A stretch of 64,000 nt of DNA from contig NZ_BCWM01000004.1 of assembly GCF_001592205.1 (NCBI RefSeq), positions 1 to 64,000 of the forward strand, written 5' to 3'. The notes under the pieces are model-generated. The model worked only from the letters and a program-made list of their open reading frames with translations, did not search any database and had not been told where the DNA came from. Numbering within the stretch: position 1 is the first letter of the stretch; every line of letters begins with the position of its first letter. Below are positions 51,818 to 60,900 of this stretch, one piece after another. Source of the stretch: Brevundimonas vesicularis NBRC 12165. Its GTDB lineage: Bacteria > Pseudomonadota > Alphaproteobacteria > Caulobacterales > Caulobacteraceae. The position numbers and the translations under genes are program-made.

Positions 51818-52677
51818 TGTCACGCGTCGCCTATGTCAATGGCGCGTATAGCGCGCATGGCGAGGCCGTGGTCCATATCGAGGATCGCGGTTTCCAGTTT
51901 GCAGACGGCGTCTATGAGGTCTGGTCGGTCTTCGACGGGAGGCTGGGCGATTTCGAAGGTCATATGAGCCGCCTTCACCGCAGTCTGAACGAACTGAAGA
52001 TCGACATTCCGATGAGCGCCGGCGCCTTGGGCGTCGTTCTGCGCGAGACCGTGCGGCGCAATCGTGTGCGCAACGGCATGGTCTATCTGCAGATCACACG
52101 CGGCACGGCGCCACGCGATCATGGCTTTCCGGTCGATGTCGCGCCCAGTGTTGTCGTGACCGCCAAGTCGATCGATCCGGCGCGGAGTCAGCGTCTGGCG
52201 CAAAACGGCGCGGCCGGCGTCACCCAGCCCGATATTCGCTGGGGGCGTTGCGATATAAAGACCGTCGGTCTCTTGCCGAATGTGCTGGCCAAACAGGCGG
52301 CGCGCGAGCGCGGAGCCTACGAGTGCCTGATGTATGACGACATGGGTCTGATCACCGAAGGCGCATCGACCAATGCGTGGATCGTGGATGAGGACGGCAG
52401 GCTGAGAACGCGGGACATCCAAGCCAATATCCTGCGGGGCGTCACGCGAGCAGCCGTCATCGAGCTCGCCGCCGCCGAGGGTGTCGAACTGGAAGAACGG
52501 GCCTTCTCGGTCGATGAAGCGAAACGGGCGCGCGAGGTGTTCGTCACCGCCGCCAGCGCCTTCGTCATGCCGCTGATTTCGCTGGACGGCGTGAAGATCG
52601 GCGATGGCAAGCCCGGGCCCGTCGCGACCCGCCTGCGAGAACTCTATCTTGAACAGGCGCGTCGAGGGGCCATTTAG
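51817..52677 (+). CDS. dat: D-amino-acid (D-alanine) transaminase
   Basis: Fold-type IV PLP enzyme, 286 residues, interconverting D-alanine and D-glutamate with 2-oxo acids. Family motifs: [32 protein letters not shown], the PLP lysine in [16 protein letters not shown], and [12 protein letters not shown]. Branched-chain aminotransferase is less likely because of the RGTAPRDH motif. The ATG overlaps the ntrX stop by one base, so it may be on the dusB-ntrYX transcript. Confidence 0.9.
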   Translation: MSRVAYVNGAYSAHGEAVVHIEDRGFQFADGVYEVWSVFDGRLGDFEGHMSRLHRSLNELKIDIPMSAGALGVVLRETVRRNRVRNGMVYLQITRGTAPRDHGFPVDVAPSVVVTAKSIDPARSQRLAQNGAAGVTQPDIRWGRCDIKTVGLLPNVLAKQAARERGAYECLMYDDMGLITEGASTNAWIVDEDGRLRTRDIQANILRGVTRAAVIELAAAEGVELEERAFSVDEAKRAREVFVTAASAFVMPLISLDGVKIGDGKPGPVATRLRELYLEQARRGAI

Positions 52678-52778
52678 GGCGTTGCCCGAGCGGCCGGGCG
52701 GCGGTTAAGGTCGCGGTTGGCTGCATCGGCCCCGCCGCTCCCACGGCGACAAACAACGAAGAACAGGAAAAACCTGCC

Positions 52779-53024
52779 ATGTCGCAAGACAAACGTCAGA
52801 ACCTTCAGGACACCTTCCTCAACTCGGTCCGCAAGACCAAGACGCCGCTGACCATCTTCCTGGTCAATGGGGTCAAGTTGCAGGGCATCGTGACCTGGTT
52901 CGACAACTTCTGTGTCCTGCTGCGCCGCGATGGCCAGTCCCAGCTGGTGTACAAACACGCCATCTCAACCATCATGCCGTCCGCGCCCGTGCAACTGTAC
53001 GAGCCCGACGCCGAAGAAGACTGA
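52779..53024 (+). CDS. hfq: RNA chaperone Hfq
   Basis: Hexameric Sm-like protein that pairs small RNAs with mRNAs. The 81 residues include the Sm1 region [38 protein letters not shown] and the Sm2 motif [11 protein letters not shown], with a short acidic tail. An SD-like AGGAAAA precedes the ATG. hflX begins at the base after its stop. Confidence 0.98.
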   Translation: MSQDKRQNLQDTFLNSVRKTKTPLTIFLVNGVKLQGIVTWFDNFCVLLRRDGQSQLVYKHAISTIMPSAPVQLYEPDAEED

Positions 53025-54338
53025 TTGACCCAAAAACTGATCGACCACACCGTCCCGCTTATCCGGGCGGTCGTCATTCACCCCGACCGACGCTCGGACA
53101 GTCCGCGGCTGGCGAGCGAACGGCTTGAGGAGGCGGCGGGCCTTGCCCGCGCGCTGGACCTCGACGTGCGCGCCGAAGAGATCGTGCGGCTGCGCAGCAC
53201 CACGCCAGCGACCCTGTTCGGCACGGGCAAGGTCGAGGAGTTGGCCGCGCTCGTGCGCGCCGCAGACGCCGAGGCTGTCATCATCGACGACGCCCTGACG
53301 CCGGTGCAGCAACGCAACCTGGAAAAGGCGTGGGAGGTGAAGGTTATCGACCGCACCGGCCTGATCCTGGAGATCTTCGGCCGTCGCGCGCGGACCAAGG
53401 AGGGGCGGCTTCAGGTCGAACTGGCGCGGCTGGATTATGAGCGGTCGCGTCTGGTGCGGACCTGGACCCACCTTGAGCGGCAACGCGGCGGCACTGGTTC
53501 GACCGGCGGGCCCGGCGAAACCCAGATCGAGCTGGACCGGCGTCTGATCGCCGACCGGATCGTCAGGCTGAAGTCTGAGTTGGAAGAGGTGCGACGCACG
53601 CGCGGCCTGCACCGCAAGCAGCGTCAGAAGGCGCCGTTCCCGACGATCGCCCTGGTCGGCTACACCAACGCTGGCAAGTCGACGCTGTTCAACCGGCTGA
53701 CGGGGTCGGAGGTCTTCGCCAAGGACCTGTTGTTCGCCACTCTGGACACGACCCAGCGGACCATCCGGCTGCCGCAAGGGCGACCGGCCATCGTGGCGGA
53801 TACAGTCGGCTTCATCTCCGACCTGCCCCACGAACTGGTCGAGAGCTTCCGCGCGACCCTGGAGGAGGTCGGCGAGGCCGATCTGATTCTGCACGTCCGC
53901 GACATCGCCTCGCCCGACAGCGCCGCTCAGGCCAAGGATGTCGAGGCCGTGCTGAAACAGATCGAGACGCCAGAGGGCAAGACGCGCCGGGTGCTGGAGG
54001 TCTGGAACAAGATCGACCTGCTGGATGACGAGGCGCGTGAGACTGTGCTGGGTCAGGCCGAACGGTTGGCGAAGGACGGTGAGGCGGTGGCCGTCTCAGC
54101 CTGGACGGGCGAGGGGATCGAACCTCTGCGCCAGATCATCGCCGGCCTGATCGACGACGATCCCGAGACGCAGTTGACGCTCGAGCCGCATCAGGGCGAG
54201 GCCCTGGCGTGGCTGTACGAACATGGGCGGGTCACGTCGCGCAATGCGGACGAGCTTGGCCGTACTCACGTCACGGTCCGGCTGCATCCTGCGGCGCTCG
54301 GGCGATTCGAGCGCCTGTATCCAGACCGGACCGACTGA
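53025..54338 (+). CDS. hflX: Ribosome-associated GTPase HflX
   Basis: GTPase that splits stalled 70S ribosomes. The 437 residues have an N-terminal HflX domain (TTPATLFGTGKVEEL, GGTGSTGGPGETQIELDRR) and a G domain with G1 GYTNAGKSTLFNRL, G3 DTVGFISDLPHELVESFRAT and G4 NKID. The start is TTG directly after the hfq stop, which is uncommon but fits the domain start. hfq-hflX is a conserved pair. Confidence 0.95.
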   Translation: MTQKLIDHTVPLIRAVVIHPDRRSDSPRLASERLEEAAGLARALDLDVRAEEIVRLRSTTPATLFGTGKVEELAALVRAADAEAVIIDDALTPVQQRNLEKAWEVKVIDRTGLILEIFGRRARTKEGRLQVELARLDYERSRLVRTWTHLERQRGGTGSTGGPGETQIELDRRLIADRIVRLKSELEEVRRTRGLHRKQRQKAPFPTIALVGYTNAGKSTLFNRLTGSEVFAKDLLFATLDTTQRTIRLPQGRPAIVADTVGFISDLPHELVESFRATLEEVGEADLILHVRDIASPDSAAQAKDVEAVLKQIETPEGKTRRVLEVWNKIDLLDDEARETVLGQAERLAKDGEAVAVSAWTGEGIEPLRQIIAGLIDDDPETQLTLEPHQGEALAWLYEHGRVTSRNADELGRTHVTVRLHPAALGRFERLYPDRTD

Positions 54339-54344
54339 GTTTTC

Positions 54345-55982
54345 ATGCATCTGATCGAAACCGTCCTGCTTCTGCTGTTGGCCGTGGTAGTGTCGGGTTC
54401 GATCGCGCGGATCACGCGCATAGCCTTGCCTTTGGTTCAGATCGGGCTTGGCGCCGCCATCGTCTTGATCACGGGCAAGACGGTCGATCTTGAGCCGGAC
54501 ATCTTCTTTCTTCTGTTCCTGCCGCCGCTGCTGTTTCTGGACGGCTGGCGAATTCCTAAGGAAGACCTGTTTCGCGACCGGGCGGTCATCCTTGAGCTGG
54601 CGCTGGGGTTGGTGCTGTTCACCGTCGTCGGTCTGGGCTTCCTGATCTGGTGGATGATCCCGGAGATGCCGCTGCCGGTGGCCTTCGCCCTGGCCGCCAT
54701 CCTGTCGCCGACCGATCCCATCGCGGTTCAGGCGATCGCCGCACGGGCGCCGATCCCGAAGCGCCTGATGCACATTCTGGAAGGTGAGTCGCTGTTGAAC
54801 GATGCGACGGGCCTGACCTGCATGCGGATCGCGGTCGCCGCCGCGACGACTGGCGCGTTTTCGATCGGCCATGCGGTCGGGACGTTCGCCTGGCTGGCTT
54901 TGGTCGGGGTCGCCGTCGGCGTTCTGGTCACCATGGCCATCAGCTACGCCAAGAGCTTCGTCAGCCGACGCTGGGGAGAGGACGTGGGCGCGCAGATTCT
55001 GGTCAGCCTGCTGATCCCGTTTGCGGCCTATCTGGTGGCGGAAGAACTGCATGCGTCAGGCATCCTGGCGGCGGTTGCGGCCGGGGTGACCATGAGCTTC
55101 ACCGAGCGGGGGGGCATCGCCGGCCAGTCGATGGCGATGACGCGGATCCGGCGCAGCGTCGTGTGGGACACGGTTCAGTTCGTCGCCAACGGCATCATCT
55201 TCGTGATCTTGGGCGAACAGATGCCCTCGATCATGTCGCGCGCGGCCGAGGTGGTGGCGGGCACCAGCCGGCCCGAGGTCTGGTGGCTGGCGGTCTATGT
55301 GTTCGGCATCGTCGCCACCTTGGCGGCGCTGCGGTTCGTCTGGGTTTGGACCTCGCTGAAGCTGACCCTGTTTCGCCGCCGCCATCGCGGTCCGCCGGCC
55401 AGGGTCGGTCTGCGGCTGACCATGGTGATGTCTCTGGCGGGCGTGCGGGGGGCGATCACTCTGGCGGGTATTCTGACCCTGCCGTTCGCCTTGGGCGACG
55501 GATCGCCGATGCCGTCGCGGAACCTCGCCATCTTCCTGGCGGCGGGGGTGATCGTGGTGTCGCTGGTGCTGGCGACCTTCGCCTTGCCTAGACTCCTGAA
55601 GAACGTCGAACTGCCGCCGGAGCCCTCGCATGAGCAGGAAGAGGATCGTGGCCGGGTCGCCGCCGCCTCGGCCGCCCTGCGCGCCATTGAGGACGCCTCG
55701 TACGCTATGGCGGAAGGCAAACCCGACCCCGATCTCTATTCCGACATCGCCGGTCGGATCATGGAGACCTATCGCCAGCGGATCGAGACCCACACCCGCA
55801 CGGACGAGGAAGACGCCGCCCTGACGCGAAAGATGGACGATATCGAGCGTCGTCTCTGGCTGGCGGGGCTGGCCGCCGAGCGCGAGGAACTGCGTCGATT
55901 GATGAGGGCTCGTCAGCTGGATGAGGTGACGGCCAAGAAGCTGTTCCGTGACGTCGATCTTCAGGAACTGCGCTACCTCTGA
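54345..55982 (+). CDS. CPA1-type Na+/H+ (cation/proton) antiporter
   Basis: The 545-residue membrane protein has about twelve spans. Family motifs: FLLFLPPLLFLDGWRIPKE, LSPTDPIAVQAIAARAPIPK, EGESLLNDATGLTCMR with the acidic transport residues, and VMSLAGVRGAITLAGIL. A cytoplasmic tail of about 130 charged residues follows. Na+ versus K+ specificity cannot be read from sequence. It starts six bases after hflX. Confidence 0.92.
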   Translation: MHLIETVLLLLLAVVVSGSIARITRIALPLVQIGLGAAIVLITGKTVDLEPDIFFLLFLPPLLFLDGWRIPKEDLFRDRAVILELALGLVLFTVVGLGFLIWWMIPEMPLPVAFALAAILSPTDPIAVQAIAARAPIPKRLMHILEGESLLNDATGLTCMRIAVAAATTGAFSIGHAVGTFAWLALVGVAVGVLVTMAISYAKSFVSRRWGEDVGAQILVSLLIPFAAYLVAEELHASGILAAVAAGVTMSFTERGGIAGQSMAMTRIRRSVVWDTVQFVANGIIFVILGEQMPSIMSRAAEVVAGTSRPEVWWLAVYVFGIVATLAALRFVWVWTSLKLTLFRRRHRGPPARVGLRLTMVMSLAGVRGAITLAGILTLPFALGDGSPMPSRNLAIFLAAGVIVVSLVLATFALPRLLKNVELPPEPSHEQEEDRGRVAAASAALRAIEDASYAMAEGKPDPDLYSDIAGRIMETYRQRIETHTRTDEEDAALTRKMDDIERRLWLAGLAAEREELRRLMRARQLDEVTAKKLFRDVDLQELRYL

Positions 55983-56635
55983 CGATCCATGAAAGCGGAG
56001 ACGGCCGCATAGCTGTCGGCGATGTGGTGGGCGCCGCGGGCCGTCAGGCGCTCGGCATGGCCGTCGCGAACATGGCCGCCCGCCGTCAGCCCCACGACCG
56101 TCATACCGGCCGCGACGCCGGCCGTGACGCCCGCCTCGCTGTCTTCGATCACCAGGACGCGGGACGGATCGACGCCCATCGTCTGGGCGGCGTGCAGGAA
56201 GATGTCGGGGTGGGGCTTTCCGCGCTCGACCACCAGGCCGGTAAAGACCGCGCCGTCGAAATGATCCGTCAGGCCGAATAGGTTCAGGCCGACGCCGATC
56301 CAGTCGGGGCCGCTGGACGAAGCGATGCAGCGGGGCTCGGGTCGGGCAGCGACAAAGTCCAGAAGACCGGGCACGGGTTCAAGCTGCTGCGGCGCGCGCT
56401 GACGACAGGTGGCAAACCATGTGGTGTGGAAGTCTTCAGGGCAGGCACGACCCAAGGCCGCCTCGACGACCGGCCGATTGTCGCGCCAGCGCTTGCCCGT
56501 ATAGGCGGCCAAGACGTCGTCGAGCGAGGTCGGCAGACCGATGGCGGTCAGTTGCTCGGCCATGACGGTGCTGTTCAGCACCTCGCTGTCGGCGACCACG
56601 CCGTCGTAGTCGAAAATGATCAGGTCGTAGGTCAC
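55973..56635 (-). CDS. HAD-superfamily phosphatase (beta-phosphoglucomutase-like)
   Basis: The 220 residues carry HAD motifs: nucleophile FDYDGVVADSE, SSSGPDWIG (motif II), KPHPDIF (motif III) and VIEDSEAGVTAG (motif IV). Small sugar or nucleotide phosphates are likely substrates; the exact one is unknown. It is last in a minus-strand group (transporter, mazG, this gene) and overlaps the convergent antiporter gene by 10 bp. Confidence 0.9.
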   Translation of the reverse strand: MTYDLIIFDYDGVVADSEVLNSTVMAEQLTAIGLPTSLDDVLAAYTGKRWRDNRPVVEAALGRACPEDFHTTWFATCRQRAPQQLEPVPGLLDFVAARPEPRCIASSSGPDWIGVGLNLFGLTDHFDGAVFTGLVVERGKPHPDIFLHAAQTMGVDPSRVLVIEDSEAGVTAGVAAGMTVVGLTAGGHVRDGHAERLTARGAHHIADSYAAVSAFMDRQR

Positions 56636-56645
56636 GCGGGGTCGC

Positions 56646-57440
56646 TCAGGCTTCAGGCGCGGCCTTCTCGGCGACCTTTGCGGCGTCCCAGAGGCGGTCC
56701 ATCTCGGTCAGGTCCGATTGGTCGGGCGTGCGGCTGTCCTTCGCCAGCTCGGCCTCGATGAAGCCGAAGCGACGCACGAACTTCGCGTTGGCGGCGCGCA
56801 GGGCGTCTTCGGGTTCGACGTCCAGCTTGCGCGCCAGGTTGGCGACGACGAACAGAAGATCGCCCAGCTCTTCGCGCGCCTTGGCCTTGTCGCCGGCGGC
56901 GATCTCGACGCGCAGCTCCTCGACCTCTTCGGCCAGCTTGTCGAACACCTCATCGGTGGATGGCCAGTCAAAGCCGACGCGACCAGCGCGCTTTGTCAGC
57001 TTGGCGGCGCGGGTCAGGGCGGGCAGGCCGACCGGCACGTCATCCAGCACGCCAGGCTTTTTGCGGTCCTTGCGCTCGGCGGCCTTGATGGCTTCCCAGG
57101 CGACGGTCTGTTCTTTCGTGGAGCGCTGGGCCTCGTCACCAAAGACGTGGGGGTGGCGGCGCTCCAGCTTGTCGGCGATGGCCGTGACCACGTCGTCGAA
57201 GTCGAACAGCCCCTGTTCCTCGGCCATGCGGGCGTGGAAGACCACCTGAAACAGCAGGTCGCCCAGTTCGCCCTTCAGCTCGACCAGATCGTTGCGCTCG
57301 ATGGCGTCGGCGACCTCATAGGCCTCCTCGATCGTGTAAGGGGCGATGGTGGCGAAGGTCTGCTCCACGTCCCAGGGGCAGCCGCCGTCAGGATCGCGCA
57401 ACCGCTCCATGACGCCGAGCAGGCGGTCGATCGGTCTCAA
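56646..57440 (-). CDS. mazG: Nucleoside triphosphate pyrophosphohydrolase MazG
   Basis: Hydrolyses NTPs to NMP and PPi, cleaning the nucleotide pool. The 264 residues hold two MazG domains: CPWDVEQTFATIAPYTIEEAYEVADAI with ELGDLLFQVVFHARMAEEQG, and again VEELRVEIAAGDKAKAREELGDLLFVVANLAR. The EExxE metal motifs are visible. It overlaps the upstream transporter gene by four bases. Confidence 0.95.
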   Translation of the reverse strand: MRPIDRLLGVMERLRDPDGGCPWDVEQTFATIAPYTIEEAYEVADAIERNDLVELKGELGDLLFQVVFHARMAEEQGLFDFDDVVTAIADKLERRHPHVFGDEAQRSTKEQTVAWEAIKAAERKDRKKPGVLDDVPVGLPALTRAAKLTKRAGRVGFDWPSTDEVFDKLAEEVEELRVEIAAGDKAKAREELGDLLFVVANLARKLDVEPEDALRAANAKFVRRFGFIEAELAKDSRTPDQSDLTEMDRLWDAAKVAEKAAPEA

Positions 57441-58798
57441 CGGCGGGCTCCGTCGCGAGCTTCCAGGGCGAGGCGGATTTCATCGTGCCGCTTCGGCGTC
57501 AGGGGATAGCCCTTCAGCACCCAGGCGGCGGCGGCCAGCAACAGGCCGGGGACCAGAATGAACAGGATCTGGAGCGTCAGCAGTGAAAAGTCGCTGTTGC
57601 CCATCGGGCCCGGCACCGCCTTGAAGCCCACGCCTTGCAGGATCAGATAGGGGATCAGCGCGACCACGTGGCCGATCTTGGTCGTCGCGGACAGGATGGA
57701 GAACATCAGTCCGGTGCGATCCACGCCCGTCTCCAGCCGCACCTCGTCGCCGGCGTCCGCCATCATGGCGCGCAGCAGAAACAGGCCGGCCGCATAGGGC
57801 AGGCCGGCGATGAACATGGCGCCTGCCGTCAGCATGAAGTTGCCGCCGGGAACCAGGGTGGCGGCGATATAAAGGGCCGCGAAAATCAGGCTGGCGACAG
57901 CCAGGGCCTTGTCCTTGCCGATCCGCGTGGCCAACCAGGCCCAGATCGGCGCGCCGCACAGACCGGCGACGAAATAGAACAACATGAACAGGCCGGCCTG
58001 GCTGTGGTCGTAACCCTTGATCTGTCCGAAGAAGAAGAACAGCAGCGAACCCGTGATGCCTGGCGCGACCCCCAGCAGCAGGTCGGCGATCAAGAGCTTC
58101 CGGACCGTGGGCATCTTCAGCAGGGCCAGATAGGCGCCGGCGCCCCCGTGCGGCTGGTCGCCCGCGTTGACGGGTTCGGGTACGGCGACCATGGCCAGGC
58201 CGATGGTGACGGGAAGGGCGATCAGGATGGCCCAGCCCATGATGCGCACGCCGTCGGCATAGTTCCCGATGCCGGTCTGAACCACCACGGTCGGCAGCAC
58301 CAGAATCAGGATCACGCCGATGATGTTAAACACCTGCCACCAGCCATAGACCCGGCTGCGCTGGTCATACTGCGGCGCAAGCACGGCGGCCCAGCCGAGT
58401 TGGCCCAAGGTGCCGATCGAGAAGCCGAGATAGAGGACCAGCAGCCAACCAAACAGATAGGCCGGTCCGGCGCCCGGTTGGACCACGACGAACATCATGA
58501 AGGCCGACAGCATCAGGATCGGCGTCGAGATCGCCATCCACGGGCGATAGCGACCGAACCGCGTCTTGGTCTTGTCCATGCCCCAGCCGATGAAGGGGTC
58601 GAAGACGATGTCGATCAGGCGCGCGGCCATGAAGACGGCCGCCACAACTCCCAGCTCCAAACCCACATGGGTGGCGTAGAACTCGGGCAGGGTGACGGGC
58701 AGGGCGACCCCGAAGGCCGCCAGCGGCAGGCACGGGCCGGAAAAGGCCGCGAGCACGGCGTTGGAACGGCGGGGCGCGGTCGGCGCGGCGGTGGACAT
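57437..58798 (-). CDS. GPH-family sugar:cation symporter (MFS)
   Basis: Glycoside-pentoside-hexuronide type major-facilitator protein, 453 residues and about twelve spans. Recognisable segments: GVVAAVFMAARLIDIVFDPFIGWGMDKTKTRFGRYRPWM near the N-terminus (the GPH Asp-rich first loop), LLFFFFGQIKGYDHSQAGLF, and later KDKALAVASLIF. The substrate is not identifiable. The start at 58798 was chosen because the conserved domain begins soon after it; an upstream in-frame extension is not convincing. Confidence 0.88.
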   Translation of the reverse strand: MSTAAPTAPRRSNAVLAAFSGPCLPLAAFGVALPVTLPEFYATHVGLELGVVAAVFMAARLIDIVFDPFIGWGMDKTKTRFGRYRPWMAISTPILMLSAFMMFVVVQPGAGPAYLFGWLLVLYLGFSIGTLGQLGWAAVLAPQYDQRSRVYGWWQVFNIIGVILILVLPTVVVQTGIGNYADGVRIMGWAILIALPVTIGLAMVAVPEPVNAGDQPHGGAGAYLALLKMPTVRKLLIADLLLGVAPGITGSLLFFFFGQIKGYDHSQAGLFMLFYFVAGLCGAPIWAWLATRIGKDKALAVASLIFAALYIAATLVPGGNFMLTAGAMFIAGLPYAAGLFLLRAMMADAGDEVRLETGVDRTGLMFSILSATTKIGHVVALIPYLILQGVGFKAVPGPMGNSDFSLLTLQILFILVPGLLLAAAAWVLKGYPLTPKRHDEIRLALEARDGARR

Positions 58799-58903
58799 GC
58801 ATCGGTCCGAAAGGCGCGGCGCGAGTCGGCCGCGCGCCACCATGCCAGCGATCGGTGACGCATGCACTTGTGAGATCGACCAGCTTGGGGCTTCCTGTGC
58901 GAC

Positions 58904-59761
58904 ATGTGGCGAAGCCTTCTTGCGTTCCTGTCCGTTTGCTTCGTTCTGACGTTTGCTGGCGGCGCGCGTGCGGCCGGACCCTGCCACACCAACGCCGACG
59001 GTTGGCAGGCGCAGGGACTGGCGAACGTGGCGTCGGCCTACGGCATGGAATGGGCGCCGTTCGGGGCGGCGGAGTGGGGGTGGCAGGCCTATCTGCCGCT
59101 GATCCAGCGCGAACTGCATACGACCTGCGGACCCGGCACGCCGATCTTCGCGTCACAACTGGCGGGGTTTCAGCAGACGCACGGCCTGGCGCCGACCGGT
59201 CTGTTCGATGCGGCGACCTTCCAGGTGTTTCGCGGCCTTTGGCAGGAGCGGCGGCCGTTCGTCATGGCGCGCGTCGGCGGAGCCTGTCCCGAGCCGCCGC
59301 CGATCAATCAGCTTGGCTATCTGGTCGAGTCCGAGGAACATGCCGACCGTCTGACACGTCTGCTGCGCCGGGACGTGTTGGACGCCTATCGCCAGCTGGT
59401 CGCGGCCGCGCGGGCTGAGGTTCCGGAGGTGGCGGGCGATCCCGAACTGCTGCAGATTTTCTCCGGCTTCCGCGATCCCGAGGCGGACGCGGCGCGCTGT
59501 GCGCAGCAGGGCAACTGCGACGGCCTACGTCGTGCCGTCTGCTCTCCGCATCGGACGGGGACAGCGGTCGATCTGTATGTCGGCCAGGCGCCGGGTCTGG
59601 GCGTCGATTCCACCACCCCGGCCAGTCGCGAATATATGGCGCGGTCGGCGACCTATCGCTGGCTGGTGACGAACGCTGGGCGTTTCGGCTTTGTGCCCTA
59701 TGTCTATGAACCGTGGCACTGGGAGTATGTGAAGCCTTGGGATCCTTCGTTCGCGCCCTGA
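58904..59761 (+). CDS. M15-type D,D-carboxypeptidase with exported signal
   Basis: The 285-residue periplasmic peptidase starts with a signal peptide (MWRSLLAFLSVCFVLTFAGG, cleavage near ARA). A putative peptidoglycan-binding stretch follows (FQQTHGLAPTGLFDAATF, about 85-105). The C-terminal M15 VanY-like domain has SPHRTGTAVDLYV, the SxHxxGxAxD zinc motif, and a later EPWHWEYV supplying the third ligand. It should trim D-Ala-D-Ala or crosslinks in peptidoglycan. The next gene starts inside its 3' end. Confidence 0.87.
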   Translation: MWRSLLAFLSVCFVLTFAGGARAAGPCHTNADGWQAQGLANVASAYGMEWAPFGAAEWGWQAYLPLIQRELHTTCGPGTPIFASQLAGFQQTHGLAPTGLFDAATFQVFRGLWQERRPFVMARVGGACPEPPPINQLGYLVESEEHADRLTRLLRRDVLDAYRQLVAAARAEVPEVAGDPELLQIFSGFRDPEADAARCAQQGNCDGLRRAVCSPHRTGTAVDLYVGQAPGLGVDSTTPASREYMARSATYRWLVTNAGRFGFVPYVYEPWHWEYVKPWDPSFAP

Positions 59762-60195
59762 GCAATGCTGAAAAGGGCCTGGCGCGAGAGGCGTTCGGGG
59801 CCGCAATCGACCTCGCACCGGTCCGTTTGATCGGCTGGCCGTTCCGCCGCGCCTTCGTTGCTGGACGCTGGTTCGGGCGAGACTGGATTGTCTGGCCGCA
59901 AGCGCAGCTCGTCGCAGACTTCACGGCCGCGCCGGTTCGCATGCAGGGCGTCCTGATCCATGAACTGACGCACGTCTGGCAGGCCCAGCAGGGGGTCAAT
60001 CTGCTGTTCGCCAAGCTGAAAGCTGGGGACACCTCCGCCTCCTACGCCTATCGCGTGGAACCGACCTGCCGGTGGGGCGCGTTGAACATCGAGCAGCAGG
60101 CGATGGTGATGGAGCACCGTTTCCATTGTCGCCGCGGTCGCCCCACGCCGGGCGACAAGACCTTTTACGACACCGTTTGTCCCTTCGAGACGTGA
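59713..60195 (+). CDS. Hypothetical protein with HELTH zinc-peptidase motif
   Basis: A 160-residue protein with a metallopeptidase-like motif, GVLIHELTHVWQAQQG (HExxH, near residue 83), and a later conserved-looking EQQAMVMEHRFHC. No signal peptide or membrane span is clear. Proteins of this type are sometimes labelled vgr-related; I did not recognise a defined function. The start is uncertain: GTG at 59713 overlaps the M15 gene by 49 bases, while TTG at 59737 would overlap it by 25. Confidence 0.65.
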   Translation: MALGVCEALGSFVRALSNAEKGLAREAFGAAIDLAPVRLIGWPFRRAFVAGRWFGRDWIVWPQAQLVADFTAAPVRMQGVLIHELTHVWQAQQGVNLLFAKLKAGDTSASYAYRVEPTCRWGALNIEQQAMVMEHRFHCRRGRPTPGDKTFYDTVCPFET

Positions 60196-60240
60196 TTTGA
60201 TGTCGGGGACTTGCGGAAGGGCAAGCAGCGCGCCAAGTTA

Positions 60241-60273
60241 GCAACGGTCGTTGTTGCGAATGACGACCGTTGC
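60241..60273 (+). promoter_or_regulatory. Perfect inverted repeat upstream of wrbA, candidate operator
   Basis: GCAACGGTCGT at 60241-60251 is exactly mirrored by ACGACCGTTGC at 60263-60273 around an 11-nt spacer, ending 20 bases before the wrbA start. No T-run follows, so it is not a terminator. The size suits a dimeric regulator, perhaps redox- or quinone-responsive given wrbA; the regulator is unknown. Confidence 0.6.
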
Positions 60274-60293
60274 CATTCAACGGAGCCTCCCCG

Positions 60294-60896
60294 ATGCCGA
60301 AAGTCCTCGTCCTGTATCATTCGACCTATGGTCACCTGGAAACCATGGCCGAGGCGGTCGCCGAAGGCGCGCGCGAGGTCGAAGGCGCCGTCGTGGACAT
60401 CAAGCGCGTGCCGGAAACCGTGCCGGAAGAGCTGGCCAAGGCCTCGCACTACAAGCTGGATCAAAAGGCGCCGATCGCCAAGATCGACGATCTGAAGGAC
60501 TACGACGCCATCATCATCGGCGCCGGCACCCGCTTCGGTTCGGCCGCGTCGCAGATGCGCGCCTTCCTGGATCAGGCCGGCGGCCTGTGGTTCTCGGGCG
60601 CCCTGATCGGCAAAATCGGCGGCGCCTTCACCGCCACCGCGACCCAGCACGGCGGCCAGGAGACGACGTTCCAGGGCCTGCACAACTTCTTCATGCACCA
60701 CGGCATGCCGGTCGTGGGGCTGCCCTATTCCTTCCAGGGACAGATGACGCTGGACGCCATCCACGGCGGTTCGCCCTATGGCGCATCGACGATCACGGGC
60801 GGCGACGGCTCGCGTCAGCCCAGCGACGTCGAGCTGGACGGCGCCCGGTTCCAGGGCAAGCATATCGCCGAGCTGGCCAAGAAGCTGCACGGCTGA
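60294..60896 (+). CDS. wrbA: NAD(P)H:quinone oxidoreductase WrbA
   Basis: Flavodoxin-fold FMN enzyme that reduces quinones by two electrons, limiting oxidative stress. The 200 residues carry the FMN phosphate loop [47 protein letters not shown] and [10 protein letters not shown]. The ATG at 60294 was chosen because family members begin at MPKVLVLYH. It is followed four bases later by ygiD. Confidence 0.95.
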   Translation: MPKVLVLYHSTYGHLETMAEAVAEGAREVEGAVVDIKRVPETVPEELAKASHYKLDQKAPIAKIDDLKDYDAIIIGAGTRFGSAASQMRAFLDQAGGLWFSGALIGKIGGAFTATATQHGGQETTFQGLHNFFMHHGMPVVGLPYSFQGQMTLDAIHGGSPYGASTITGGDGSRQPSDVELDGARFQGKHIAELAKKLHG

Positions 60897-60900
60897 TCCG

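Noticed and set aside
56646-57440. mazG as part of a MazEF-type toxin system
   Set aside because: The protein is the two-domain NTP pyrophosphohydrolase; no toxin or antitoxin gene is adjacent.
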